Source: UBA1926 sp036732005
Lineage (GTDB): Bacteria; Planctomycetota; Phycisphaerae; Phycisphaerales; UBA1924
DNA length: 64,000 nucleotides
Direction of reading: 5' to 3'
NCBI GenBank assembly: GCA_036732005.1
Contig: DAINDF010000018.1
Span: 5,840 to 69,839 of the forward strand
The notes under the pieces are model-generated. The model saw only the letters and a program-made list of their open reading frames with translations, was not told where the DNA came from and did not search any database. The translations under genes were made by a program, and so were the position numbers. Each line of letters starts with the position of its first letter. Within the stretch, counting starts at the first letter, position 1. Below, in pieces: positions 35,249 to 44,580 of this stretch.

Positions 35249-37372
35249 ATGGATATCAGCCTTGCCTGGCTCAATCAGTACCTGTCGCCCAGCGGCGTCT
35301 CCGCGGACGAGGCCGACAACCTGCTCACGCAGGCCGGCCTCCCGATCGAGGCCCGGGAGGCGCTCGCCAACGGCGATGTCGTGCTCGATGTGGAGGTGAC
35401 GAGCAACCGGGCCGACTGCCTCAGCCATATCGGGTGCGCCAGGGAGGTCGCGGCCCTGTCCGGTCGGAAGCTGGTCTACCCGGAGTCCGCCCGGCCGGGG
35501 CGGCGGGGGCTGGTCGGCGATCTCCTGAGCCTCGAGAACCGCGAGCCCGGGGCCTGCCCCCTGTTCACGGCTCATGTGATCACGGGGTGCAAGGTCGGCC
35601 CGAGCCCCGCGTGGCTCGCCGAGCGGCTCGAAGCGGTGGGGCAGCGTTCGATCAACAACGCGGTCGATGTCACGAACTTCATCACCTTCGAACTGGGCAA
35701 CCCCTGCCATGTCTTCGACCGCGCCAAACTCGCGGGCCACCGACTTGTGATCAGGTACGCCCGCGAGGGCGAAAAACTGCGGACCCTCGACGAGAAGGAC
35801 CGCACGCTTAAACCTACGGACCTGGTCGTCGCCGACGCCGAACGGGCCCAATCGCTCGCGGGCGTCATCGGCGGGGCGGACAGCGAGGTCGATGGCTCGA
35901 CGACCGACATTGTCTTTGAGATGGCGACCTGGGACCCGGTGACCGTGCGCACCCAGGCCCGGCGCCTGGCGATCAACACCGACGCGGGCTTCCGGTTCCA
36001 GCGGGGCGTCGATCCCCGGACCATCGCGTTCGCGGCCGAGCGGGCCGTCGCCCTGCTCTGCGAACTCACCGGGGGCACGCTGGCCGAGGGCGTGCTGAGC
36101 GAGGGGCTTCCCCTCCCGAGTCCCGCCGCGGTCGTGCTGCGCCCCGCCCGGGTCGGCACGATCCTCGGCATCGAGATCCCCGTCGGCGACATGATCGCGA
36201 TGCTCCGGGCACTCGAGATCGGCGTCGAGCAGCGCGACGAGAACGAACTGGTGTGCGAGATCCCCCCGCACCGCGCGCGGGACCTCTCCCGCGAGATCGA
36301 TCTCATCGAGGAGATCGCGCGCATCCGGGGCTACGACGCAATCCCCGTCGCGCCGACGCTGCCGGTCCGCGTCGTCACCCCGCAGCCTGCCCGCCGGGCG
36401 CTCCGCGAGGTAGGGCGAGTGCTGACGGGGCTCGGGTTCGACGAGACCGTGACCTTCAGCTTCACCAGCCCCAAGACCGCCCCGCTCTTCCTTCCGCCGG
36501 GCCTGGAGGCGACCGCGGTCGACGACTCCCGCCGCGCCGACGAGCCCACGCTCCGACCCAGCCCGCTGCTCGGGCTGCTCGCGTGCCGGAGGGCCAACCA
36601 GTCGGCCCGGTCCGCCCGCCCGGGCGAGGTCAGGCTCTTTGAGATCGCCTCCTGCTTCGCCCAGCACCCCTCCGCCGGGGCCGGTGATTCCCCCCGGAGC
36701 GTGGAACGCCGGAACCTCAGCCTGCTCATGGATGTGCCCGGCAGCGGCGAGACGAGCAAGCGGGGCTTTGATGATCGCCAGGCCGCCCTTCGCGTCATGC
36801 GGGGAGTTCTTGACGAGGTCGTCCGCGCGATGCACGGCTCGGAGGCGGGCGTGCTCGTCGAGCCCCTCGTGGGCTCGATCCCCAGCGGGTGGGACCCCGC
36901 CGCGACGGCGTCGGTGCGACTGCGGGCCCGCGGCGACCACGCGCCGGTCGAGCTCGGGCTCTTCGGCCTGCTCAGTGATGACGCGTTGCGGGCGTTCGAC
37001 CTGGAAACACCCGTCGCCGCGGCGGATCTGGCGCTCGAACCGCTGGTCGCGGGCTTCCCGCCGGCCTCGCTGGCGCACCCGCTCCCCGGCTTCCCGGCGA
37101 TCGAGCGGGATCTCTCGTTGATCGTTGACGAGGGGGTGCGGTGGTCCGATATCGCCGGCATGGTGCGTGAGCTCGCGCCCGACCGGATGGAGGCGTGCGG
37201 GTTCGTGGGGACCTATCGAGGTCCGCAGATCGGGGCGGGCAAGAAGTCCGTGACGATCCGCCTGCGCTTCCGCGACGGAATGCGCACACTGCGGCACGAA
37301 GAAGTCGATCCCCAGGTCGAATCTGTCGTACTACAGGCGAAGAACCGGTTCTCAGCCGCCGTGAGGGCCTGA
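35249..37372 (+). CDS. pheT: Phenylalanine-tRNA ligase beta subunit, compact form
   Basis: PheT pairs with PheS to charge tRNA-Phe. At 707 residues it is ~90 shorter than the E. coli protein. The N-terminal 'MDISLAWLNQYLS' runs directly into 'LDVEVTSNRADCLSHIG' by residue ~45-65, so the inserted OB-fold tRNA-binding (B2/EMAP-like) domain is missing. The B3/B4 core follows ('SINNAVDVTNFITFELGNP'), then B5 and the catalytic-like core ('RDLSREIDLIEEIARIRG'). The C-terminal anticodon-binding FDX-ACB domain is present ('LPGFPAIERDLSLIVDEG'). pheS is not adjacent. TACGCT ends 8 bases before the ATG with no ribosome site, as in other probable leaderless genes here. Confidence 0.93.
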   Translation: MDISLAWLNQYLSPSGVSADEADNLLTQAGLPIEAREALANGDVVLDVEVTSNRADCLSHIGCAREVAALSGRKLVYPESARPGRRGLVGDLLSLENREPGACPLFTAHVITGCKVGPSPAWLAERLEAVGQRSINNAVDVTNFITFELGNPCHVFDRAKLAGHRLVIRYAREGEKLRTLDEKDRTLKPTDLVVADAERAQSLAGVIGGADSEVDGSTTDIVFEMATWDPVTVRTQARRLAINTDAGFRFQRGVDPRTIAFAAERAVALLCELTGGTLAEGVLSEGLPLPSPAAVVLRPARVGTILGIEIPVGDMIAMLRALEIGVEQRDENELVCEIPPHRARDLSREIDLIEEIARIRGYDAIPVAPTLPVRVVTPQPARRALREVGRVLTGLGFDETVTFSFTSPKTAPLFLPPGLEATAVDDSRRADEPTLRPSPLLGLLACRRANQSARSARPGEVRLFEIASCFAQHPSAGAGDSPRSVERRNLSLLMDVPGSGETSKRGFDDRQAALRVMRGVLDEVVRAMHGSEAGVLVEPLVGSIPSGWDPAATASVRLRARGDHAPVELGLFGLLSDDALRAFDLETPVAAADLALEPLVAGFPPASLAHPLPGFPAIERDLSLIVDEGVRWSDIAGMVRELAPDRMEACGFVGTYRGPQIGAGKKSVTIRLRFRDGMRTLRHEEVDPQVESVVLQAKNRFSAAVRA

Positions 37373-37382
37373 ACCGGTTCTT
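37340..37382 (+). promoter_or_regulatory. Long inverted repeat spanning the pheT stop, possible terminator or attenuator
   Basis: The 10-base palindrome GAACCGGTTC occurs twice (37342-37351 and 37371-37380), giving an 11-base stem AAGAACCGGTT/AACCGGTTCTT with a 21-base loop, then TTT. It could end pheT or act on ilvE transcription; the T-run is short. Confidence 0.4.
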
Positions 37383-37383
37383 T

Positions 37384-37409
37384 GATCGTATTCTGATTGG
37401 AATACGATC
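37384..37409. promoter_or_regulatory. Perfect inverted repeat upstream of ilvE
   Basis: GATCGTATTC and GAATACGATC pair perfectly around TGATTG, and GATCGTA recurs at 37417-37423. With TAGTCT at 37422-37427 as a possible -10, this is a good candidate for an operator controlling ilvE. The regulator is unknown. Confidence 0.45.
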
Positions 37410-37509
37410 GATTTGTGATCGTAGTCTCGGTGGCGTGGCGAACGGCGCCGCGCTACGGTCGGGGAAGTTCGGTGTCTCGCAGAGTCGCCGGAGGGACTTG
37501 ATGGCCAAC

Positions 37510-37516
37510 AAGGAGG
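37510..37516 (+). promoter_or_regulatory. Ribosome binding site deciding the ilvE start
   Basis: AAGGAGG lies 5 bases before ATG 37522. The in-frame ATG at 37501 overlaps this site and has none of its own, so translation should begin at 37522. Confidence 0.7.
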
Positions 37517-37521
37517 TTCGC

Positions 37522-38535
37522 ATGACCCAGACCACCAGTGTTCCCGGCTCCGTGTTTTCGAGCGGCCTGGCGCGCGTGGACGCGATCCCCGCCCCGGTCA
37601 TCACGCACCCCGACCTGCAGCGCCCGATCATCTATGTCAACGGCGAGTTCAAGGCCAAGAACGAGGCCGCTGTCAGTGTCTACGACCACGGGCTGCTCTA
37701 CGGCGACGGCGTGTTCGAGGGCATCCGCGTCTACAAGGGCAAGATCTTCAAGTGCGAGCAGCACATGGACCGCCTCTGGAGGTCCGCCAAGGCGATCCGC
37801 CTGGATATCCACATCAGCCGCGAGGAGATGGTCGCGATCCAGCGCCGCTGCATCGACCTCAACGGGCTCGTGGACGGGTACATCCGCCTCGTGGTCACGC
37901 GGGGCGTGGGGACGCTGGGGCTCAACCCCTTCAAGTGCCCCGAGCCCGGCATCATCTGCATCGCCGACCAGATCGCCCTCTACCCGCCCGAGATGTACGA
38001 GAAGGGGATGACGGTGGTGATCGCGGAGCGGCCCCGAGTCCCGATCGCCTGCCTCGACCCGCGCGTCAAGAGCCTGAACTACTTGAACAACATCCTCGCG
38101 AAGATCGAGTCGATCGATCGCGGGCTGCTCGAATCGGTCATGCTCAACCTCGACGGGTTTGTCAGCGAGTGCACGGGCGACAACATCTTCGCGGTCAAGG
38201 ACGGGCGCATCTTCACGCCCCCGAGCAGCGCGGGCATCCTCGAGGGCATCACCCGCCAGTTCATCATCGACACCGTCGCGCCCGCCTGCGGGTACGAGGT
38301 CGAGGAACGCATGTTCCGCCCCGTCGCCCTGGTCGAGGCCGACGAGGTCTTCCTCACCGGCTCGGCGGCCGAGATGATCGCGGTCACCTCCATCATCGCC
38401 AAGGACCCCGCGGGGAACGACTGCGAGCACATCATCGGGGCCGACAAGTCGGTCAAGGCCGAGGGCCCGATCACCAAGCAGCTCCGCACGAAGTTCCGCG
38501 AGATCGTGACGAGCGACAACATCCCGGAGGACTGA
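37522..38535 (+). CDS. ilvE: Branched-chain amino acid aminotransferase
   Basis: A class IV PLP aminotransferase (337 residues) that makes valine, leucine and isoleucine from their 2-oxo acids using glutamate. Seen: 'AAVSVYDHGLLYGDGVFEG' near residue 50, the conserved 'RLVVTRGVGTLGLNP', the cofactor lysine in 'RVKSLNYLNNILAKIES' (~183) and 'DEVFLTGSAAEMIAV' near the C-terminus, all as in IlvE. D-amino acid transaminases share the fold, but 'RVKSLNYLNN' and the length favour IlvE. The first ~20 residues are an extension beyond the usual start. A perfect inverted repeat upstream may be an operator. No other branched-chain pathway gene is nearby. Confidence 0.92.
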   Translation: MTQTTSVPGSVFSSGLARVDAIPAPVITHPDLQRPIIYVNGEFKAKNEAAVSVYDHGLLYGDGVFEGIRVYKGKIFKCEQHMDRLWRSAKAIRLDIHISREEMVAIQRRCIDLNGLVDGYIRLVVTRGVGTLGLNPFKCPEPGIICIADQIALYPPEMYEKGMTVVIAERPRVPIACLDPRVKSLNYLNNILAKIESIDRGLLESVMLNLDGFVSECTGDNIFAVKDGRIFTPPSSAGILEGITRQFIIDTVAPACGYEVEERMFRPVALVEADEVFLTGSAAEMIAVTSIIAKDPAGNDCEHIIGADKSVKAEGPITKQLRTKFREIVTSDNIPED

Positions 38536-38553
38536 GGCCGTTCTCCGTTCCGG

Positions 38554-38670
38554 CGTGTTCCCGGTGCCCGTCGTCATCCCGAAGGGTGACGGCGGATCAG
38601 GCCGGCCCACGCCGCGAAGCATGGTTCACACTTCGAGATGAACCACGGCGCCATGGTCCAGGGACGATCG
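38554..38670 (-). repeat. Dispersed hairpin-rich repeat, copy B
   Basis: Reverse-strand partner of the repeat at 34561-34677. The CCGCCGTCA/TGACGACGG hairpin is kept with one mismatch. Where copy A has CATCTCG/CGAGATG, this copy has CGAAG/CTTCG, so the base sequence differs but hairpin potential is retained. It lies between ilvE and the methyltransferase gene, in the same direction as the latter. Confidence 0.75.
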
Positions 38671-38824
38671 GGCATCAAGATGGACCCGTCCCCTGACGAG
38701 TCGCCGGGCCCGACGCCCTGCCCGGCGGCAACAGGACGACGCTCCGCTCCCGGGCGGGGTGCGGCCCTGCTCGCCGCGCAACGGGGCATCCGGGTGCGCC
38801 TTCGTCGCAGGGCCTTCGAGCGGC

Positions 38825-39601
38825 TCACGATCGCTTGCGGCCGATGAACGCGACATAGCGCAGCGGCAGCCCGCTCGACGAGAGCCGGTGCCGGTACTGC
38901 TTGCGGCCGATCACCTCGAGCAAGCGTTCCGCGATCATGCCGCGGAGCGCCGACCCGAACCCCGATTCATCCGCCGGGTCGAGGAACGACTCCTTGATGT
39001 TGAACGCGACCCACCCCCCGGGGCGGACCCGTTCGAACGCCGCGAGGAACGCCTCGGTCGGGATGTCCCCGAACCCGAGCGCGGCGACGCAGACCATGGC
39101 GTCGAAGGACCGCGCGTCGAGCCGGGCGCGCTCCCGATCGGGCAGGTCGGTGAGGTCACCGACGGCGTAGTCCGCGTAGAGGCCCGGGCGATCGCGCTCG
39201 GCGGCCTCCGCCGCGGCGGGCGTGAGATCAACGCCCACGAGGGTCGAGAAGCGCCGCATCGCCAGTTGCTCGGCGACGCACCCGTTGCCGGCGCCGAGGT
39301 CGAGCACGGTCATCTCGCCGGGGTCCTCGCCGGCCTCGACCACGGCGCGGACGAGCAGGTCGGCCACCACCTCGGGAGACGAGCAGCCCAGGATGTCCGT
39401 GACCACATGCTCGTACAGGCCCGGCACGGCGAAGATCTCGGCGTAGTCGTGCAGGCGGAGCTCGCGCCAGGCCGACCCGTCGTGGTAGAGGAACCACTCC
39501 TCGTCCTGCTCCAGCCGCCGGGTGGGGTCCGGCATCGCGACCCGGACTTGCCGGCGGGCCCGCTTGAGCTCGGGCGAGACGATGGACGGGATGGTGGTCA
39601 T
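38825..39601 (-). CDS. SAM-dependent methyltransferase (class I)
   Basis: A 258-residue cytoplasmic methyltransferase. The SAM-binding motif I is 'MTVLDLGAGNGCVAEQLA' (~100-117), the acidic loop II 'LVGVDLTPAA', and 'RVRPGGWVAFNIKE' is the post-motif region. The N-terminal ~90 residues ('EWFLYHDGSAWRELRLHDY') probably form the substrate-facing lid. ATG 39601 is chosen over 39676 because CGAGGAG lies 7 bases upstream. It is preceded on its strand by ~190 bases with no gene, and it converges with ilvE. Substrate unknown. Confidence 0.82.
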   Translation of the reverse strand: MTTIPSIVSPELKRARRQVRVAMPDPTRRLEQDEEWFLYHDGSAWRELRLHDYAEIFAVPGLYEHVVTDILGCSSPEVVADLLVRAVVEAGEDPGEMTVLDLGAGNGCVAEQLAMRRFSTLVGVDLTPAAAEAAERDRPGLYADYAVGDLTDLPDRERARLDARSFDAMVCVAALGFGDIPTEAFLAAFERVRPGGWVAFNIKESFLDPADESGFGSALRGMIAERLLEVIGRKQYRHRLSSSGLPLRYVAFIGRKRS

Positions 39602-39790
39602 GGTGTTGCTCCTCGTGGGCTCGCCCGCGGCGGCGCGCGGCGTGATTCTCCTCGGCCGCTCGCCCAGGGTGGACACGCCCGGGGTTCAGCGCGGCGGTGT
39701 GGTGATCCTCGCACCCTAAGGCCGGGCGCGCGGCGAGACCACCGCGGGCCCGCGCGCGGAGGCCAGATTCTGTGTTGATCCAAAGAAGGC

Positions 39791-41128
39791 CTACTCGCTG
39801 ATGATGCCGAGCTGCCTGTACTTCTCGACGAACTTGTCGCGCAGATCGGTCTGCTTGCTGCGCAGGTCGATCGAGCGGCCCTCGATGAACGCGTGCTCGA
39901 GGTTGGTCGTGATCTCGAGCACATCGCCCGTCGTGACGATGAGGGTCGCGCTCTTGCCCTGTTCGAGCGACCCATAGTCTTCCGCGACGCCCAGGATCTC
40001 CGCGGCGCCGAGCGTGATCGCTCTCACCGCGGCGGCGGGTTCGAGCCCGTATCGCGCCGCCATGCCGGCCTCGTGGGGAAGGTTGCGGACATTGCCGTCG
40101 CGGTCCGAGCCCGTGATGCAGAACCGGACCCCCGCCGCGTGCAGCCTCGCGGGCAGGGCGTACGCCTCATCGTGCGGGGAGTCGGCCCGCTTGGGGAAGC
40201 GGTAGGTCCCGTCGATCACCACCGCCGTGTCGGCCGCCTTGAGCAGCTCGGTGCACAGGTGCGCATCCCGCCCACCCACGATGACGGCTCTCAGCCCCCG
40301 AGCCTGCGCGAACGAGACCGCCGAGACGATCTGGTCGTAATCGTCCGCTGCGATGAACACGGGACGCGCGCCCTCGCCGGACGCCTCGCCCAGATAGGGC
40401 CGCATCGCCGAGAGCCGCAGATCGACCGGCAGGTCGGCCCCCGCGTCGACCGCCCGGGCGTAGGCCCCGGCGTCGTCGAAGAAGCGGGAGATCGCGTCGA
40501 GGTCGCGCTTGATGCGGTCCTCGTCGTCCCCACGCTCGGAACGCCAGGGGCCCTGGTTCGTGCGCACGCTCGGCCACGCGAGCACCAGCCCGGCCTCGGC
40601 CCGCACCGTCATGTCCTCCCAGGTCCAGCCGTGCAGACGGATGACGCCCGCGCGGCCCGGGATTCGTCCCCCCGAGGGGGCGACGCCCGCGAGCAGCACG
40701 CCGTTGAGCCGGGCGACGGGGATGAGCGTCGAGTCCGGGTTCACCGCGACCACCGCGCGGACCTCGGGCGTGAAGCCCCCGGTCTCGTTGTAGTCGTGGG
40801 TCGCGCGCACGGACTCGGTCTCGGTCAGGCCGAGCCGCGTCGCGGCGGCGATCAGGCCGGGGTAGACATGCCGGCCCGCGATGTCGATGACGCGTGTGTC
40901 GTCGGTCAGCGAGATGCGGGACATGATCGCCGCGTCCGCGACGACGGTGATGCGCCCGTCGCGGAAGCCAACGACCCCGTTCTCGATGGTCTCGCCCGAG
41001 ACGGTGTGGACCGTGCCCCCGACGAGCATCACCCCGCCCGTCTGCGGCGGGGACGCGGGCAGCAGGTCCTGGGCGAGCCCGATCGCGGCGGAGGCGACGA
41101 TCGCGAGGATGATGGTGAGGGTCTTCAT
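39791..41128 (-). CDS. Exported amidohydrolase-family protein, probably without metal site
   Basis: A 445-residue protein with a signal peptide ('IILAIVASAAIGLAQ') and the amidohydrolase composite fold: the N-terminal beta sandwich ('GGTVHTVSGETIENGVVGF'), the TIM-barrel entry 'RHVYPGLIAAATRLGLTE' and the C-terminal 'LGVAEDYGSLEQGKSATLI'. In active members the barrel entry reads PG-[FL]-ID-x-H-x-H; here the two metal histidines are replaced ('IAAATRLG'). It may therefore be inactive or serve as a partner. It begins 2 bases after the stop of the 1149-residue two-domain homologue, so the pair is one operon and may form a heteromer in the periplasm. Confidence 0.8.
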   Translation of the reverse strand: MKTLTIILAIVASAAIGLAQDLLPASPPQTGGVMLVGGTVHTVSGETIENGVVGFRDGRITVVADAAIMSRISLTDDTRVIDIAGRHVYPGLIAAATRLGLTETESVRATHDYNETGGFTPEVRAVVAVNPDSTLIPVARLNGVLLAGVAPSGGRIPGRAGVIRLHGWTWEDMTVRAEAGLVLAWPSVRTNQGPWRSERGDDEDRIKRDLDAISRFFDDAGAYARAVDAGADLPVDLRLSAMRPYLGEASGEGARPVFIAADDYDQIVSAVSFAQARGLRAVIVGGRDAHLCTELLKAADTAVVIDGTYRFPKRADSPHDEAYALPARLHAAGVRFCITGSDRDGNVRNLPHEAGMAARYGLEPAAAVRAITLGAAEILGVAEDYGSLEQGKSATLIVTTGDVLEITTNLEHAFIEGRSIDLRSKQTDLRDKFVEKYRQLGIISE

Positions 41129-41130
41129 GT

Positions 41131-44100
41131 TCAGCGCTCCTCGCTCTCGTAGAAGATCGCGTGGTTGATGATGCCGCAGCCGCAGTCGCCCGGGCGCATG
41201 TCGTCGGGGTGGAAGCCCGCCCTGATCCAGGAGGCGAGCACGCCCGCGCGGGTCGGGGGCGAGTCGACAAGGGGCTTCTCCGTCGGCTTCTCGCGCTCGT
41301 CCCCGCCCCGGCCCTTCCCGCCCCGGTCCGGGGCGGCGACGATCTTCTGGATCAGCCGCTGGCGTTCCTTCGCGACTCGCTCGCGGTGAATCCGGTCCTG
41401 CTCGAGGCTGTAGACCTCTCGTCCCTCGATGTAGACCTGCTCGACCACGGAGTAGGACGAGAGCGGGTCGCCCGACCAGACCACCAGGTCCGCGTCCTTG
41501 GCGTCCTCAAGGCTGCCGACGCGACCGTCGATGCCGAGCTGCATCGCCGGGTTGATCGTGACGAACTTGAGCGCCTCCTCCGGAGTCATGCCGGAGTTGG
41601 GGCGGGCATACTTGACCGCCTTCGCGGCCTCGGTATTCAACCGGCGGGCGAGCTCGTCCGAATCGGAGTTGTACGAGGTGTTCACGCCGGCCTCGGTCTG
41701 GAGCGGCCCCGCGAAGGGGATCGCGTCCATGACCTCGACCTTGTACATCCACCAGTCGCTGAACAAGCTGGCGCCGATCGCGTTCTCGCGCACCGCCTCG
41801 GCGACCTTGTACACCTCGAGGCCGTGCTGGAACGAACCGACTCGGAAGCCGAAGTCCGCCGCGACGCGGCAGAGCATGAGGATCTCGTCCTGCCGGTAGG
41901 AATGGCAGTGGACCAGCCTCTCCCCGGCCAGAATCTCGGCGAGCGTCTCGAGTTCGAGATCGATCCGGCGGGACTCGCGCGGGAACGCCATCTCGCCCAC
42001 CGGATACCCCTCCCGGATGACGCGCATGCCGTAGTCCACCGCCGCCCGCCCCGTGGTGGTGGGGGGGGTCACATTCGCGGGGCGCGACCCGGTGCGGCGC
42101 TCGATGTCCGCGGCGTAGTCCTCGACGAACCAATGGGCCTGCTCGACGGCGTATCTCCGGGCGGCCTCGAAGCGGTCGCGGATGATCGTCTCGACGCCCA
42201 TCCGCGTCTGCGGGTAACGCGACCCATCGCTCTGCCAGTTGCTCTGCTTGACATTCTCGCCCAGGGCGAACTTGATGCCGGGGCGGGCGTTGGCGAGCCG
42301 CATCTCGGCCGGCGTGCGCGCGCCCCAGCGGATTTTGTGGATCGCGTTCTGTCCCCCGATCGGGTTCGCCGATCCGTGCAGGCTGTTGACCGCGGTCACG
42401 CCCATCGCGAGCTGGCGATACCAGTTGATGTGCGAGGGGTCGAGCGAATCCCCGATGCGGACCTCCGCGGTCACCGCCTGCCCCGCCTCGTTGACCCCGA
42501 AACGGAACAGGCTCGTGTGGCTGTGCGCGTCGATCAGCCCCGGCGTGATGTGCTTGCCGGTCGCGTCCACCACCACGATCTCCGGGTTCGAGCCGTCGAG
42601 CAGGAATTCGGGGGTCGGGCCCGCCTCGCTCCGCAGCACCATGCCCTCGCCGATGAGGATCCACCCGCGTTCGAAGGTCCCGCGATCGGTCGCGGTCCAG
42701 ATCGTCGCGTTGGTGAACAGGATCATCTCGGGCTCGGGGGGGTACGCCACCGCGTACGGGCCGAAGGGGTACCCGGGCAGCGGCGGGGCGGGCTCGAACG
42801 CGTCGTCCTTCTTCCCGCTGTCTTCGTCCTGGGCCTGATCGTCCGCGTCGTCGGCATCGTCGCCGGCGGGCGCCTCGTCCGGCGTGGGCGGCGCGGCGTT
42901 CCCGGCGTCGCCCCCATCCTCGCCCGCGGGTTGGCGGCTGGCCTGCCATTCGAATTTACTGTCATCGGCGGCAACACCCGTGCCGAACATGCGGTCCGAG
43001 CCGACCAGCGTGCCCGACACGATGTAGGTCACCTTCTCGTCGTCATCGTCGTCGAGCAGGAAGCTCAGCCGGCGCTCCTCGATCCGGACCTGCCTCGCGT
43101 CGCTCGAGTGCGGCTCCGCCTCGCCCCCGTCGGGGCTCCAGGACTCCGTGCCGACGATTTTGGGCTTGTCCTTCGACCCCGTGATCTTGAGGGTCATCTC
43201 GAAAGCGGGCGCCTCCTCCGGGCCGACCCACATCCGCCAGGTCCCGTCGAAGTCCGGGCCCGGGCGGTCGCCCAAGGCGTGCCGCCGCCCATCAATCCAG
43301 AGGTCATAGAAATCGGTGTCCTTCTCGAACACCGGGCCCGAGGCGATCAGCAGGTTCGCCCGCTTGCCCGCGTCGATCGTCCCTGCCTGGTCTTCTATGC
43401 CTGCGATGCGGGCCGGAGCGGTGGTCAGCATCGCGAGCGCATCCTCCTCGGTCAGCCCGTTCTTGATCGCGAGCCGGAGTTCATCGTGGAACTTCCTCCC
43501 CTTCGGCAGGTGGCTCGCCGTCAGGGCCAGATCGCGGCCTGAGTCCCGCATCCGCTCGGCGAGCCGGCGCGGGTTCGTCGGGGCCTGCTCCCAGGTCATC
43601 ATCGTCTCGAGCTCGACCGACTCGGCTTTCCCGACGGAGGAGACATCGGGCTTCTCCGGGAAACGCAGCGGGACGATCAGCGATCGGTCCAGCCCCGCGA
43701 TCCCTTCGAGCCACTTGAACTCCATCCCGTTCCCGACGATCACCAGGTCGCGGTCAAACTCCGAGGCGATGTCCGACGCGAGGAAATGCTCCAGTTCGTG
43801 GTCGGCGGTAAACAGGAGCGGCGTGCCGGCGTCCTCGAGGGGCGTCAGCGCGTTGACGGGGTTCGCCCCGCTCGCGGTCGGCGCGAATCTCGCCTGCCAC
43901 CGCGCGTCGAGCAGCGTCTGGCGGATCAACGCGACCGCCCCCGGCGTGCTCGTCGGGTACGCCCCGCTCCGCCAACCCGCGGTCTCGAAGTCGGCCGCCT
44001 GGAATGCACGGTCGAGGTACACCGTCTCGAACCGCGCGCTCGGGTCGTCGGCCCGCTCGGCCAGGCTCACCACCGCCCCGGACCCCGCGAGGATGCCCCC

Positions 44101-44580
44101 CTCAGGGAAGATCATCGCCGCCGCGAACCCGAGCCCGCGCCGCTGCGACGCGGTGTCCGCGGAGACGCCCTCCCCGTCGAGCGCCCAACGCTCCGGCGTG
44201 ACCAGTTCGCTCCAGTGCCTCCCGGCGCGGTCCGGCCCGGGCTTGGGGGCTTCGACCTCGACGAACGGGTCGATGAACGCGGCGTAGATGTGCTCCCCGG
44301 TCAGATCGTGAACCTGCGCCCCCGGCGGGATCGCGGGGCGGAAGCCCGCAAGGTCCGCCGCGGCCACGATCCGTCCGTCGCGGACCTCGATGTACCCCTG
44401 CTCCCACACCTCACCCGGCCTGGGGTGCACCGTGGCGTTCAGGAAAACATGGTGGGTCGACTCGGCCCGACGCATCCCGTTGGGGTGCGGCGTCAGCGGC
44501 GAGGTCGCGGTCGGGCGGGCCGACACCGAGAAGACCGAGGCGAACAGCACAACGGCGACGGTTCGGAGGGGAGTTCGCAT
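41131..44580 (-). CDS. Exported tandem amidohydrolase, degenerate and intact domains fused
   Basis: A 1149-residue exported protein with two amidohydrolase domains. After a signal peptide ('VAVVLFASVFSVSA'), domain 1 (~45-440) enters the barrel as 'GEHIYAAFIDPFVEVEAP' and lacks the HxH metal pair. Residues ~450-610 form a beta-rich linker ending in an acidic, low-complexity run ('GDDADDADDQAQDEDSGKK'). Domain 2 (~630-1060) has an intact 'PGLIDAHSHTSLFRFGV' and further histidines ('GERLVHCHSYRQDE', 'FQHGLE'). The C-terminus carries extra cysteines ('GDCGCGIIN'). No ribosome site; TATCCT (44587-44592, minus strand) ends 6 bases before the ATG. Substrate unknown; a peptidase- or imidazolonepropionase-like hydrolysis is possible. 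Confidence 0.82.
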   Translation of the reverse strand: MRTPLRTVAVVLFASVFSVSARPTATSPLTPHPNGMRRAESTHHVFLNATVHPRPGEVWEQGYIEVRDGRIVAAADLAGFRPAIPPGAQVHDLTGEHIYAAFIDPFVEVEAPKPGPDRAGRHWSELVTPERWALDGEGVSADTASQRRGLGFAAAMIFPEGGILAGSGAVVSLAERADDPSARFETVYLDRAFQAADFETAGWRSGAYPTSTPGAVALIRQTLLDARWQARFAPTASGANPVNALTPLEDAGTPLLFTADHELEHFLASDIASEFDRDLVIVGNGMEFKWLEGIAGLDRSLIVPLRFPEKPDVSSVGKAESVELETMMTWEQAPTNPRRLAERMRDSGRDLALTASHLPKGRKFHDELRLAIKNGLTEEDALAMLTTAPARIAGIEDQAGTIDAGKRANLLIASGPVFEKDTDFYDLWIDGRRHALGDRPGPDFDGTWRMWVGPEEAPAFEMTLKITGSKDKPKIVGTESWSPDGGEAEPHSSDARQVRIEERRLSFLLDDDDDEKVTYIVSGTLVGSDRMFGTGVAADDSKFEWQASRQPAGEDGGDAGNAAPPTPDEAPAGDDADDADDQAQDEDSGKKDDAFEPAPPLPGYPFGPYAVAYPPEPEMILFTNATIWTATDRGTFERGWILIGEGMVLRSEAGPTPEFLLDGSNPEIVVVDATGKHITPGLIDAHSHTSLFRFGVNEAGQAVTAEVRIGDSLDPSHINWYRQLAMGVTAVNSLHGSANPIGGQNAIHKIRWGARTPAEMRLANARPGIKFALGENVKQSNWQSDGSRYPQTRMGVETIIRDRFEAARRYAVEQAHWFVEDYAADIERRTGSRPANVTPPTTTGRAAVDYGMRVIREGYPVGEMAFPRESRRIDLELETLAEILAGERLVHCHSYRQDEILMLCRVAADFGFRVGSFQHGLEVYKVAEAVRENAIGASLFSDWWMYKVEVMDAIPFAGPLQTEAGVNTSYNSDSDELARRLNTEAAKAVKYARPNSGMTPEEALKFVTINPAMQLGIDGRVGSLEDAKDADLVVWSGDPLSSYSVVEQVYIEGREVYSLEQDRIHRERVAKERQRLIQKIVAAPDRGGKGRGGDEREKPTEKPLVDSPPTRAGVLASWIRAGFHPDDMRPGDCGCGIINHAIFYESEER

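Noticed and set aside
41161..43542. 793-codon plus-strand frame opposite the tandem amidohydrolase
   Set aside because: Shadow of a real gene; no recognisable domain.
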